A stretch of 64,000 nt of DNA from Orobanche coerulescens. Lineage: Eukaryota > Streptophyta > Magnoliopsida > Lamiales > Orobanchaceae. Location of the stretch: the NCBI GenBank assembly GCA_033398695.1, contig CM065801.1, positions 53,888,358 to 53,952,357 of the forward strand, read 5' to 3'. Positions 11,099 through 21,533 of the stretch are shown here, piece after piece. The notes beneath the pieces are model-generated. The model saw only the letters and a list, made by a program, of their open reading frames with translations. It was not told the DNA's origin and did not search any database. The stretch's first letter is position 1. Each line of letters starts with the position of its first letter. Position numbers and translations under genes: made by a program.

Positions 11099-12133
11099 TT
11101 TGCCACGTAAGCAACGCCGATGTCCAACTCAGCTTTGATTTTGGGGAAATCTAAAAGTGGGTGAAAATTGAGAAAATTTGAAAGGTTGGCAATTTAGCCT
11201 AAAATAAAAAAAAAGGTGGGGAAATAAACCAGAATTTCAAAAAAGGTGAACAATTTTTATGCAAAGTGGCCAAATAGACGTTTCCCTTCCTTTAACCGAC
11301 ATCGTTTATCGAATCAGACCGATTTTCAATGTAAGCAACGCCGGTGTCCAGCTCAGTTTCGATTTGGGGGAAATCATAAATCGGGTGAAAATTGAGAAAA
11401 ATTGAAAGGTTGACAATTTTAGCCTAAAATTAAAAGGTGAGGAAATAAACCAGAATTGCAAAAAAGGTGAGCAATTTTTATGCAATTTAGCCATAAATAA
11501 ATAAACCTCCATCGTTAAGCTTGATCATCCAACACTCAAGCGTACGCCACACTTTACTCCTTAACATGAAATGGATAAAATAATTGAGGTGAGCTTTCAA
11601 CTCGCTCGAGTACACAATATGTCTAAGTTAATTTCTAAATATGTTAGCAAGTATAATCAACAAAACTGATAAATTCTGAAGCCCGTCGACTAGCCCTAAT
11701 GCTTTACGCATAACTAAGTGCTTCTTACTGATTTGCATATTTAAATGCTTCTAATTGATTTGCATAATTATGTGTTTCTGACTGATTTGCCCATTTAAGT
11801 ATTTTTGATTGATTTCACGTGCACATACAAGAAAATATATAAAGCAATTAATATAAAAAAGCGTAGTAAAATCCCCAAACTTTGATAAAATGCAGTTCTT
11901 GGCTTGAAAATGATGTAGATGCTTAACTCAACATTCCTAGGCCGTAACTTCTTGTAATAATCTAGAAATAATATAATTATTTATTATTATAATACAACTG
12001 AAAATAAAGAAAAGAATTTAAATTTAAAATTGAACATTAGTACTAATTGAATGAGTCGAAATGAGGCAAAGGGACTGATTTGAGATATTTAAAAGCTCAC
12101 TGAGGGTTAGTTTGAAGGATTAAATAATGTTTC

Positions 12134-12305
12134 TGTTAAAGTAATAATACTCAATGTGTGCCTAAGTCTGTTAGTTTACGGACTTTCCTAGTTAGGGTAG
12201 GATTAAGCCTGCATGTATGTATTTCTTCCTATTTAAAGGGATGTCATCAATGGAAAAATACACAGTCTTTGCCCTACTTTCTGTTTCAGTTATCCCTTCA
12301 TTACG
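12134..12305 (+). repeat. 5' LTR of Copia-1 (172 bases)
   Basis: Starts TGTTAAAGTAATAATAC and ends TTACG just before the primer site. Aligned to the reverse complement of 57210-57382 it is roughly 90% identical. A TATTTAAAG promoter motif lies at 12230-12238. Confidence 0.85.
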
Positions 12306-12316
12306 TTATCAGCACG
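12306..12316 (+). other. Primer binding site of Copia-1
   Basis: TTATCAGCACG directly follows the LTR. This motif is common at the corresponding position in plant copia elements with short LTRs. Confidence 0.65.
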
Positions 12317-12391
12317 TAGTCCCCCAGCTGAGCAAGGAAAAAAAAGAGGTCGAGTTTCTGAAAATTCCGAAAAAAATCATATTTTTTCTGA

Positions 12392-13610
12392 AACCCTAAA
12401 CCCACGGCTGCCGTCTTCTTCCCCGCAAGCAACCAGGCGTCAGAGCAGCCTTCATGCCGTTGCCGATCCAAATCAGTACCAGATCGACCGCCCCCCCATA
12501 TAGTCGCTGGACACCTTCTTCGCAAATCAAGGGGCCGCCAACCCTCCCCGTACGCTAAACCCCTCGATTCATATTCTCCGCAGTACGTTTCGCCAGAGAA
12601 ACGATATGTTTTTTCATATTTGGTGAATTCATGTGGTTTGTCGCCGAAGCATGCTATTTCTGCTTCTAAAAGGGTGCATTTTGATAGCCCGGACAAACCA
12701 AATGCCAATCTGTATGTTCTTGAGAAACATGGGTTCACCAAAACCCAAATATCCGATCTCGTGAGAAGAAGCCCCAAGCTCTTGATATCCAAACCTGAGA
12801 AGTTATTGCCCAAAATCAATTTTTTCTCGCAGTTCACCGGTATATCCGAAAAAGACGTTGTCGCGATTCTCGTGAGAAACCATTCTCTCTTGACGAGAAG
12901 TCTGGATCACAGGCTAGCACCCAGTTATGATTACCTAAAGGGTATATTTGGAGCTGAGAAAATCGAGCCTATTTACAGGCGGGCGTCGTGGCAATTCGAT
13001 AATTTTGATCTTGAGAAACTGGTCCCGAATGTGGATTTATTATGGGAGACTGGGGTGCCACAAATTTTATCGAGTTGTCATTGTCTCAGTACTCGGAGAT
13101 GCTTTGTCTGAAACACATCAAGTTTAGGGAAGTTGTGGAGGAGGTGAAGAGAATGGGTTTCGATCCTGCGAAATCGATGTTTGTGATGGCTATACACGCC
13201 CGTGCATGGAAGGGAAATCTGGCCTTATGGGGTAGATGCTATGAAATCTATAGTAAATGGGGTTGGTCAGAGGATGACATCTTGATGGCATTTAGAAAGC
13301 ATCCTAATTATATGATTTGTTCCGAGAAGAAAATCACGTAATTCCTGGAATTTGTAGTTAATGAGTTGGGGCGGGAGGCTAGGACGGTGGCAAGATGCCC
13401 GTATATTATCCTTTTTAGTATGGAGAGGAGAATAATTCCTAGGTGCTCGGTCGTTCATCTCTTGTCCTTGAAGGGTTTAGTTAAGAAAGATTGGGCTTTT
13501 AGTAGCGTATTGTGTCCTGCAGAGAGAGTTTTTGTCGACAAGTTTGTGACGAGAAGAAGATTCAGTTGGTGCGGCACAAGAAAAAAAAGAAAAAAGAGAA
13601 AAATCGATTA
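12392..13610 (+). pseudogene. Broken mTERF-family gene inside Copia-1
   Basis: mTERF proteins are organelle-targeted nucleic-acid binding proteins built of helical repeats. The frame is open from 12392 with an Arg/Ser/Pro-rich leader and no usable ATG. It then reads SYLVNSCGLSPKHAISASK, VHFDSPDKPNANLYVLEKHG, FTKTQISDLVRRSPKLLISK and so on through several mTERF repeats, ending ERRIIPRCSVVHLLSLKGL and FVDKFVT. The usual plant mTERF core order is kept. Lesions are a frameshift near 13065, a TAA stop at 13339-13341, a further frameshift near 13545 and loss of the last residues, where an A-rich run (13577-13605) follows. It has no introns, as is usual for plant mTERF genes. It lies about 75 bases after the copia primer site and 0.6 kb before gag, in the same orientation. 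It is therefore either captured by the element or a pseudogene the element came to include. Confidence 0.88.
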
Positions 13611-14195
13611 ACCCTAAAGTCTGACCAGCCGGACATAAGGACCCGACCCGTTTCCAATTGCAGACCTAGTCCAGATTCGCTATCCGTCCCTGACCCCGAA
13701 GTAAGGTACACCAACCCGAACAAGACTACTTGCGACGTGCAATTTACATGCTCTAATTGCATATTTATATTTCATAAATTTGTTTATGTTTAATTAGACC
13801 AATAAAGCATGATGCATTAATAATTTTAATTAAATCAAAATGAATTGCTTAAAACAACTTGAATTAAAGTAAATTCACGTTGAATTATAACTATATTGCG
13901 GCATAAGAGACCTACTTGACTACATAATACGTGTATAGATATATTCTTAGGATTATGTGTCTATATCTATAAATATACATATATTTTGCATGCATATATA
14001 GATATCGCATGTAACTAGGCTTCATGAGTAGTAGACTTTAATAATATATTTCTACTACATATCAAATAGAACCATGATGAAGCAATATCATTGGTAATTC
14101 TCAAATAGCATCGAAAGTAATTTTGACCATATATTGGTTCTGAAAAATAATACGCTCCCATTATTGAAAATTTTATCATGGAAAGTACTCATGGT
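13611..14195 (+). other. Non-coding AT-rich spacer between mTERF remnant and gag
   Basis: No coding frame. The segment contains Pro/Arg-coding low-complexity sequence at first, then AT-rich sequence with a TATATAGATA-like cluster near 13920-14000. It ends in a T-rich run and TTAAG just before gag. It could be an untranslated leader or an intron remnant. Nothing identifies it firmly. Confidence 0.5.
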
Positions 14196-15858
14196 AAACT
14201 GTGAAAAATCATTTTCCTTTTTCTTGTATTAAGATAGCTTATCCAACTCGTCCTGAATTTGACATATTGGACTCAGGACTTGAGTACCATAGACGGGTCT
14301 CCTACGTCGAGACCACATTTGTTTCTAAGGACTATAGTGCCACAATCTTTGATACCGCAGGCGATGCACCGTCTGACAAAATCAAAGTTAGTGCATTAAT
14401 GTTCCTTGGGCGATACATCGTACCCAGCTTGAGATGGAAATATCTACGGTTGAAAATCCCGCAAAGAACTGTGGGATGACCGTAAGGGCTAATTTGGAAA
14501 CATTCACGACACTTGGCTCCCAAAGTTGACCGTGCAATGGAATAAAATCTGCTTGCTTGATTATAAACGGATCAACGACTTCAACAAAGATATGCTCTAC
14601 CTCAAGGCATGCCTAAATTTATGTGGGAAGGACATCACAGAAGATGACATGATCTAGAAAACCCTTTCCACTTTCCCTATTTCGGCCCTAATACTAACCA
14701 ACCAGTATAGGCTAGAGTATGATAATAAACGCATCATTACCTTCAGTAAGCTAATCAACCTACTCCAAGTGGCCGAGAGGCATAACGAAGTGTTAGTGAG
14801 CAATAATGCCAGGTCGTTTGGGAGAAAGAAAATTCCCAAGGCCAATTATGGCAAAGTGAAGGATGGAAACTACCCCAATGAATAGGGGACTGGACATGAT
14901 AGGCTTCGTGGTCAAGAACGTGGGGGTTTTTCTAATGTAATGCGAAGACTTGGTGCTCCCGGCTCTACTAACCAAGGGAACCAAAACGCACCTACCCACC
15001 TTATCGCCTCTAAGGCTTGAGTTGGCAATGAACCGTGCTATCACTGTGGAGATGCTGGACATGGTACAAGAACTTCTATGCAAGCAAGCAAGTCGCATCT
15101 CACTACAAGAAATATAGAGCATCCAAAGAAAGGAGAACTCACTATATTGAAGAGTATGATCTAGACAAGTCCTCCTATGTCAATTTCACAGTCACCAATC
15201 GTCGAATTGAGTCATACGAGCCACAGTCTATAGATTGAATCTTAGTATTATGTTTACTTTCTCGTTTATATTTGGTATAGTTGCCTCAAGACGACTGTGT
15301 TGGTGTTTTCTTTTCAATAATGGCGTGATGCAATGTTGTTTCATGAATAAGATATTAATATTGTGTACGTTAGATTCTTAGCTTCATTTTGAAGTACTGA
15401 ATATTGCTTGAATGCTTATGGTTCGAAATTTCTCTCTCTTCTAAGGAATGAATCAAGTAGAACTTTAATGTTCTTAGAATTAGGCTTCTATTCATCGAAT
15501 AAGTCGCCTGCCAAACCTCGGTAACTACGATGATTGGGTCCTCTCAACTCATCAAATGGCGAGGTAATGCGCAATTCTTGATGCCTAAACGGCAGTCTTC
15601 TAAGTTACCGATGCTCTATATGCATCTAGAGCCCTTCGAACCTTACTTAGCTTCAACAATATACGTAGCAATGATTTCCAGATTGAAACCAACTGTGAGA
15701 ATGAAATAGAGTTTCTTTTATTAATTCTAATGAATGTGGACATAAACGCATTTTAGAATAACTCATGAGTCAATCTAGTGGATTCTACCTCATTACTATT
15801 AGGTTTTTAAAATCCTATGTTGTCACCAACAATGTACTTTGGGACATAGACTCATATA
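14196..15858 (+). pseudogene. Copia-1 gag and start of pol, decayed
   Basis: Spread over several frames. The gag core reads VETTFVSKDYSATIFDTAGD, SALMFLGRYIVPSLRWKYL, LLDYKRINDFNKDMLYLKAC, DITEDDMI, TLSTFPISALILTNQYRLEY and LINLLQVAERHNEVL. A CCHC-like knuckle remnant (CYHCGDAGHGT) follows near 15035. Stops and shifts occur at about 14478, 14658 and 14883. From 15240 to 15780 the coding signal is weak and no protease motif was confirmed. Near 15780-15855 the sequence resembles the run-up to the pre-integrase domain, continued at 25180. Confidence 0.75.
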
Positions 15859-16369
15859 TGTAATATCCGTGTTTTCTATTTTCGGTAATTTCTATTTTTG
15901 GTGTATGTTTGTTTCAGACAACTCGCTTAGCACTGTTTTGGAATTCTGAATCTATTTTGTTCTTGGAGTTTTTCCGTCTGGTCGAGTTTCGAGGATGTTT
16001 TTGCATAATTTCATCTTGAATTATATCTTGCCGCATGTGCGTTCGATTCTCGTAAAACTTGTTCGTTTTCGTTGTTTCTCGATTCGTATAATTTTGTATG
16101 GTTGAGTTGGTCATGTTGGAACTTTCGGTTTGTTAATCCGACGTGGTATCGCGATTTTTCGGGCACTTGGGCCGTTTTTGTAATTTTCATAAGTTTGGCG
16201 AATTTCGCTTTATTTGCTTCGTTTCAAACTCTCTAGTGATCGAGATTATTTTCTCTTTCAACGCTCAACTTTGTCATCTTGATTATCACGTGTTTATGAT
16301 TCTGGATTCTGGTCTTGCTTCGTTTTTCGGCACTTTTGCGTTGTTGGCGCAGTGCATGCGTGACCGCTT

Positions 16370-16652
16370 GCTGAGTAGCGCACGCTACTCAGGATTTACT
16401 TGCGTGCGCTATCATTGTGTGGTTAGCGTACGCTAACCTGGGGTTCGTAACGTGCGCTAATGATTTCATGCAGGGGATGGTGAGTTCAAGATTTGATCGA
16501 CTGTGCAACAGACGCTAATCGCCATAACGCACGCTAATCCCTAATACTAGCGCACGCTAACTATGTTAGCTTGCGTACGCTAACGGGAGGACAAGAGGCG
16601 CATTACGCCATGCCCGCTAGCGCACGCTAATGCTTGTGCGTAGCGTGCGCTA
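16370..16652. repeat. Array of palindromic TTAGCGYRCGCTAA motifs, 5' LTR of element C
   Basis: About nine copies with variants (AGCGCACGCT, AGCGTACGCT, ACGTGCGCT, TGCGTACGCT) in under 300 bases, ending a few bases upstream of the TATA box. The same array in the 3' LTR lies at 23468-23750 with its own small differences. Confidence 0.9.
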
Positions 16653-16663
16653 AGTCTGTTAAA

Positions 16664-16671
16664 TATAAATA
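16664..16671 (+). promoter_or_regulatory. LTR TATA box of element C
   Basis: TATAAATA followed by GGAC, immediately after the palindrome array. The 3' LTR copy is at 23758-23765. Confidence 0.7.
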
Positions 16672-17302
16672 GGACAAAGAATCAACTTCGTCATTTTTCC
16701 TTCATTTCCTATCCTTCTCGGCTTTGAGCGATTCCAGGCGGGGGTTAGGGCCGATTCCGACTGTAGATCATCATTCACTACCACCGTGCATTCCTTGCGT
16801 GAATTCTTCAAGTTCCTAATCACTTCCTCCATCCGAATCAAGGTAAATATTCCCAAAACCTTTGTTTTGAGATTTTGGGGGAATTTTGGGGATTTCTTGG
16901 GTTTTGACTCTTTTAGTCCGAATTATTACTGGGTTATCGCTAGACTTCGATCGTGTACTTGTAATCCTTCATTTTATTGATGAATTGTGGTTTTAAACTC
17001 CAAGTTCTCCATTGTTCGTCACTTATAGTCGACGATACCCAAGTTATGTTCGACTAAGGGTTTCAGCGGGTAGAACTAGGATGTATTCCATCATTTACGT
17101 AGTTTTAAGATTGTTGTCCATCATTATTGTGTTAGGATCGAATTTGTGAAGGTTGTTCGGGCCAAAACCTTTCCGTTCGCCGTTTTCCTTCACGTAGTAT
17201 TAATCAGGCAAGTACATGTATTACATTCCGTTATGTGCGTATGATTTTGATGCGAATGATGTAAATGGTGTTATTGAACGAATGTGATTGTTTCTCTTCC
17301 AC

Positions 17303-17510
17303 AGGGATGGCGTGTGGCCTCGGGGGCCGATACTAATGGGTACGGCCATGGAAACGGATCAGGTGCGTGTGTTGATGTTCTTCCACCGGGACGGTTCGAC
17401 GGGACCTCCGGGGCCGATACTAATGGGTTCGGCCGCGTAAGTTGTTTCTCACCTGTGGACGGTCCGAAGGGACCTCTGGGGACCGATACTAATGGGTACG
17501 GTCGCGAGTT
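17303..17510 (+). repeat. Three CCGATACTAATGGGTACGG-containing units in LTR
   Basis: Imperfect units containing GACGGGACCTCNGGGG and CCGATACTAATGGG. The 3' LTR has the same three at 24405-24605. Each is G/C-rich on one side and may form strong RNA structure. Confidence 0.8.
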
Positions 17511-18075
17511 ACCAAGCGTGGATAATTGTGATGTGGAAAACTTGTTGATATACTGTTTTGGTGTTAATGTGATATTCCGGAATATTGATTTTGAAAATGA
17601 CTTTTCCTAACGATTTATTTGCGTTGAATCGTGTATGTATATAATGTTGTGTAATTATGTACTTGCACTAGCTATTCGAATGCTAACCCCTTAAATGGGG
17701 GAAATGCGTCTTATGCATTTAGTCTTGGTCGAGCTGAGGAGCTGGCACGGGATGCGCATGCAAAGGATGGGTTGGCATGATGATGTGGCTCGAGTCTGTA
17801 TTTTTCTGTTTTGTCATTGCATCTGTTGAGTACTGGAGTTAGACTGTTTATTTTTAAACATGGTTTAAGTCCCCTGCGTGGGCAATAATTTGGTATTTAA
17901 CTTATGTCTCATGTACTCCGTTAAAATGTTTTGGCCGAGGCCACGGCCCTATTTACTTTTTGGGTGCATCTTTTCGGTTATCATTGTGGTTTATGTGTCA
18001 CGAGTTAGCCTGGTAGACCTCACGGGGGTTCTACGGCGTGTAATGTCCCATTTGTGAATTGGGATGTTACAATTA

Positions 18076-18088
18076 TGGTATCAGAGCC
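18076..18088 (+). other. Primer binding site of element C
   Basis: TGGTATCAGAGCC is a perfect initiator-Met tRNA complement, four bases after the LTR end. Confidence 0.93.
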
Positions 18089-18330
18089 TAGGTTTTGAGT
18101 ACCTAGGCTGTCGGTGAAATTTGGGTCTGTCAGTTGCGTCATTAGAGTCAGTCGTTGAGCCTACTATCATCATGCTACCGTCTTTTCGTGCGACCCGTGG
18201 CTGTAAGTCTCCTCGAACTCTTATATTTCTGTAATTCGTTTTCTTGCGCTGTTCGGAATCGTGACTTGTGTTACCAACTTTGTGAATTGTGAATCTTTCT
18301 GATCTTGTTCTTTTCTTATTTTCCTTCAGT

Positions 18331-19478
18331 ATGTTGAGAGGTCGTGGTAGACCGGCTAGGGGATGCGGCCGAGGCCGTGGTCGTGGTGTTGATAATGAGG
18401 AGGGCTCACTTTCTCAGTCCTCTGCGAACTCAGCCTCTCACTCAGTGCCGTCGGGTAATAATGCCGACGTCGGGGCTACTGCCGTACTTCAGCAGTTGGT
18501 AGCCCAACTTACTCAAATAGCTCAGGGTGGACGCCAGAATCCGCCCCCGACACCGGAGGAGGAGGCTAGTAAGTGGCTTCAGACGGTGACTAAGATGCAC
18601 CCACCTCGTTTCTCCGGATCTTCCGACTCCCTCGGTTGGGAGAATTGGCTCTTTCAGTTGTCCAGGACCTTTGATGTCGTAGCTTGTCCTGAAGACAGGA
18701 GGGTACATATTGCCCAGTACCTCCTGGATAAGGAAGCTGCGGAATGGTGGGAGGCCGTGGCGCCTAGAGACCGTCGGGCCACTTGGGATGAGTTCAGGGC
18801 TGCTATGGAAGCAGAATATTGTCCGCCGCCAGTCAAGGAGCGCAGAATTGTGGAGTTCTTCACCGCTACACCTCAGGATGTGCCTATTTCTCAGGCCATC
18901 ATTTCTTACAATCAGCAGTTGGGTTTCGTGAGAGATCAAGTGAGAACGGAGGCTGATAAAATCCGTTACTTCAATATGCGCATGAAGCCGCATATTAGAC
19001 AGAGTATGGCGCCGCTCATGTGTGCCACTTTGAAGGAATACCAGGATCGCGCTCCGCGTCGAGATGGTCGTCCGGAATCGAGTCGGTTTCAAAGCTAAGA
19101 AGCGAAGACTACCGTGGGTTCTCGGACGGAAAAGGTGGTCGGGCCGAGGTCTCGCTCGCTCCTACACTGGGAAGAGGCCGTTTCATCGGCCGGTGGATCT
19201 CGGTGGTAACTGCTCGATCTGTTGCACCTGGCGGGAGAGTTTGTTTTAATTGCAGTGAGCCCGAGCACGTTGTGAAGGATTGCCCACTTCCGTTAGTTGC
19301 TTGCTTTACTTGCGGACAGACCGGGCATCGAGCAGTTCATTGTGAGAGGGCCACCAGGGCCGCTAGATTTACGACTACCACTGCCGATCAGAGGGATCAC
19401 AGCTCACCAGCTACTCATGTTCCGCAGGGTTCGAGTCGTGGTAGAGGTCGGAGTCAGACGGATCGCCGCGCAGCGTAG
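18331..19478 (+). pseudogene. Element C gag, frameshifted
   Basis: The likely start is ATG at 18331 (MLRGRGRPARGCGRGRGRG). The first frame carries the capsid domain (WLQTVTKMHPPRFSG, DKEAAEWWEAVAP, MEAEYCPPPVKERRIVEFF) and ends near 19090. The second half is one frame over and includes two zinc knuckles, CFNCSEPEHVVKDC and CFTCGQTGHRAVHC, both of CCHC spacing. A TAG at 19476-19478 then separates it from protease. In related elements gag and pol are one continuous frame, so the shift and the stop are lesions. The product would be the particle-forming nucleocapsid. Confidence 0.9.
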
Positions 19479-20972
19479 AGTTCGGGCTCAGTCCATCCCC
19501 GATTATATCAGACGAGGCGCACGGAGGAGGCAGACATTCCGGTGGCGTCAGGTACCACTCAGATCCTTTCTCATCCAGTTTCAGTGCTTTTTGATTCGGG
19601 TGCGACCCATTCCTTTATAGCTTCGGATTGTGTGAGTCGTATTGGTTTTGACTGCTTGTTTGAGTGTGAGCCGTTTGTAGTGGGTACGCCCAGCGGGGAT
19701 CGTATGGTTGGGGACCGGGAAGTTAGGGATTGCCCAGTGAGGATCGGGAGCCGGGATTGGCCCTCGAATCTCATTGTTATAGACCTTAAGGGTGAGGATT
19801 TGATCCTCGGGGACGATTGGTTGGATCGTCATGGTGCTATCATGAACTATCGGACTCGTACCATCACGATAGTTGCCGAGGACGGCACCGAGCATACTCT
19901 CGTCGGCTGTAAGCCGGGTAGGTCGGGGAGTGTGATTAGCGCCTTGAAGGCGATGAAACTTTTGAACCAGGGTTGTGTCGGCTACTGGTGTTTTGCTCTG
20001 CAGGCGGAAGATGGTGGGGTTGACATATCGTCGATTCCAGTTGTTAGCGAGTATTCCGATGTATTTCCGGATGACTTGCCGGGATTACCACCACATCGAG
20101 AGGTGGAGTTTCCTATTGATCTTGAGCCGAATGCGGCCCCTATTTCTCGAGCACCGTACCGTATGGCGCCGTCGGAGATGCTAGAGTTGAAGAATCAGTT
20201 GGGAGAGTTGTTAGATAAAGGGTATATTCGACCGAGCGCATCGCCTTGGGGTGCGCCTGTACTTTTTGTTAAGAAGAAGGATGGATCGCTTCGATTATGC
20301 ATCGACTATTGAGAATTAAACAAGCTAACCATCAAAAATAAATACCCTTTGCCCAGGATTGACGATTTGTTTGATCAGCTTCAGGGGGCGACAGTCTTTT
20401 CGAAGATTGATTTGCGATCGGGCTACTACCAGTTGAGGATTCGGGACGTCGATATTCCGAAAGCTGCCTTTCGGACGAGATATGGCCATTACGAGTTTGT
20501 GGTTATGCCTTTCGGGCTAACCAATGCCCCAGCAGTGTTCATGCAGTTGATGAACAAAGTTTTTATTGAGTATCTGGACAAATCCGTAGTCGTTTTTATC
20601 GACGATATTCTTATCTATTCACGGAGTCGGGAGGAGCACGCCTTACATCTCCGGATTGTATTAGACACTTTGAGGGCTGAGCAGTTGTACGCGAAGTTCT
20701 CTAAGTGTGAGTTTTGGCTCGAGGAAGTGATGTTCCTCGGGCATGTGATTTCAGCAGAGGGAGTTCGGGTAGATCCGCAGAAGATAGAGGCAGTGATGGC
20801 TTGGGAGCTGCCTAAGAATGTGAAGGAGGTGAGGAGTTTTCTGGGTCTTGCCGGCTATTACCGTAGATTCGTTGAGGGATTTTCTAAGATCGCTAGACCA
20901 CTCACTCAGTTGCTCCAGAAAACTCAGAAGTTCGAGTGGACTGCAGACAGCGGGACAGTTTTGACGAGTTAA
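19479..20972 (+). pseudogene. Element C protease and reverse transcriptase
   Basis: Same frame as the knuckles. The aspartic protease motif is [13 protein letters not shown] near 19590. The linker with [18 protein letters not shown] leads to reverse transcriptase: [29 protein letters not shown], then DY-stop-ELNKLT at 20310-20312. The frame then continues intact through [13 protein letters not shown], the [17 protein letters not shown] block, the catalytic FIDDILIYS and [19 protein letters not shown]. The stop codon TGA replaces the arginine (CGA) normally in DYRELN, which fits a methyl-CpG C-to-T change. After 20950 the frame is lost in the RNase H region. Confidence 0.92.
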
Positions 20973-21533
20973 AGAGACGTTTGACTACCGCACCCGTGTT
21001 AGCGTTGCCTCGGGGAACGAGGATTTCGTAGTGTACGGTGATGCTTCGGGCCTTGGTCTAGGATGTGTTTTGATGCAGAGACAGAGTGATTGCGTATGCG
21101 TCCCGCCGATTGAAACCTTATGAGGTGAATTACCCCACGCACGATTTGGAGTTAGTCATGGGTTTTCGCCTTAAAGATCTAGAGGCATTATCTCTATGGG
21201 TCGTCGTGTAAGATTTTTACAGATCACAAGAGTTTGAAGTATATCTTGATCGAGAAAGAGTTAAATATGAGACAGCGTAGGTGGTTGGAGCTAATTAAAG
21301 ATTACGACCTCGAGATACTTTACCATCCGGTAAGGCTAACGTAGTGGCTGATGCGTTGAGCCGTAAGCCGATAGCGTTACGGATGTTAGAGTTACTTACA
21401 CCACGAGTAGGATCCAGCGAGATCTTATTTGTCGAATATTGAGGTTTGGGTTCGAGAGTTCAGGGCCATTATGTGCATTAGAGATCACTTCGTCCTTGAC
21501 TGATGATATCAAGGCGAAACAGTATGATGATCC
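20973..21533 (+). pseudogene. Element C RNase H, heavily broken
   Basis: Fragments in three frames follow the RNase H order: [38 protein letters not shown], a short tether-like segment, and [12 protein letters not shown]. Several small deletions separate them. This is the most damaged part of the element. Confidence 0.8.

Larger units (their letters stand above)
9168..11492. mobile_element. Mutator-like element with long inverted ends and 9-base target duplication
   Basis: The first bases (GGCTAAATTGCATAAAAATT) recur inverted at the right end. The inverted regions are about 400-450 bases long (9168-9620 and 11099-11492), and each is itself a tandem duplication of a roughly 220-base unit. Directly outside are ATAAATAAA at 9159-9167 and at 11493-11501. 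A 9-base duplication is the Mutator signature, although the site is a TAAA repeat, so the exact length is ambiguous. The interior holds a short PB1-like coding fragment and a foreign LTR piece. No catalytic transposase domain was seen, so the copy is non-autonomous. Confidence 0.8.
8944..12133 (-). repeat. 5' LTR of gypsy element B, 3' portion, split by a Mutator-like element
   Basis: Two segments (8944-9167 and 11502-12133) align in reverse orientation to the LTR of element D (36104-36453 and about 34635-35150). They share a (TTTA)n run, runs such as TTTAGAAATTAACTTAGACA, and the LTR end GTTACA before TAAG and the primer site. The 9168-11492 insert is a separate transposon. The LTR stops abruptly at 12133, where Copia-1 begins. 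Confidence 0.85.
12134..15858 (+). mobile_element. Copia-1, 5' half (continues at 25180-25557)
   Basis: The element starts with a short LTR (12134-12305), a primer site, an mTERF-derived segment, then gag. Element C interrupts it at 15858/25180, and the pre-integrase region follows to 25557, where a minus-strand gypsy LTR begins. The base pentamer before the LTR is GTTTC (12129-12133). The matching 3' end of this insertion appears to be at 57210-58091 on the other strand (see findings). Confidence 0.8.
15859..18071 (+). repeat. 5' LTR of element C (2213 bases)
   Basis: TG...CA ends. It contains a palindrome array (16370-16652), a TATA box (16664-16671), and a transcribed part with three GGGACGG/CCGATACTAATGGG units (17303-17510) before GATGTTACA. 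Near-identical to 22955-25174. Confidence 0.93.

Noticed and set aside
12301..12837. 178-codon minus-strand frame over the mTERF region
   Set aside because: Mirror of the mTERF sequence, which is clearly conserved on the plus strand.
18442..19092. 216-codon open frame opposite element C gag
   Set aside because: It is the antisense shadow of GC-rich gag coding sequence, shows no domain, and is matched by no promoter or codon pattern.
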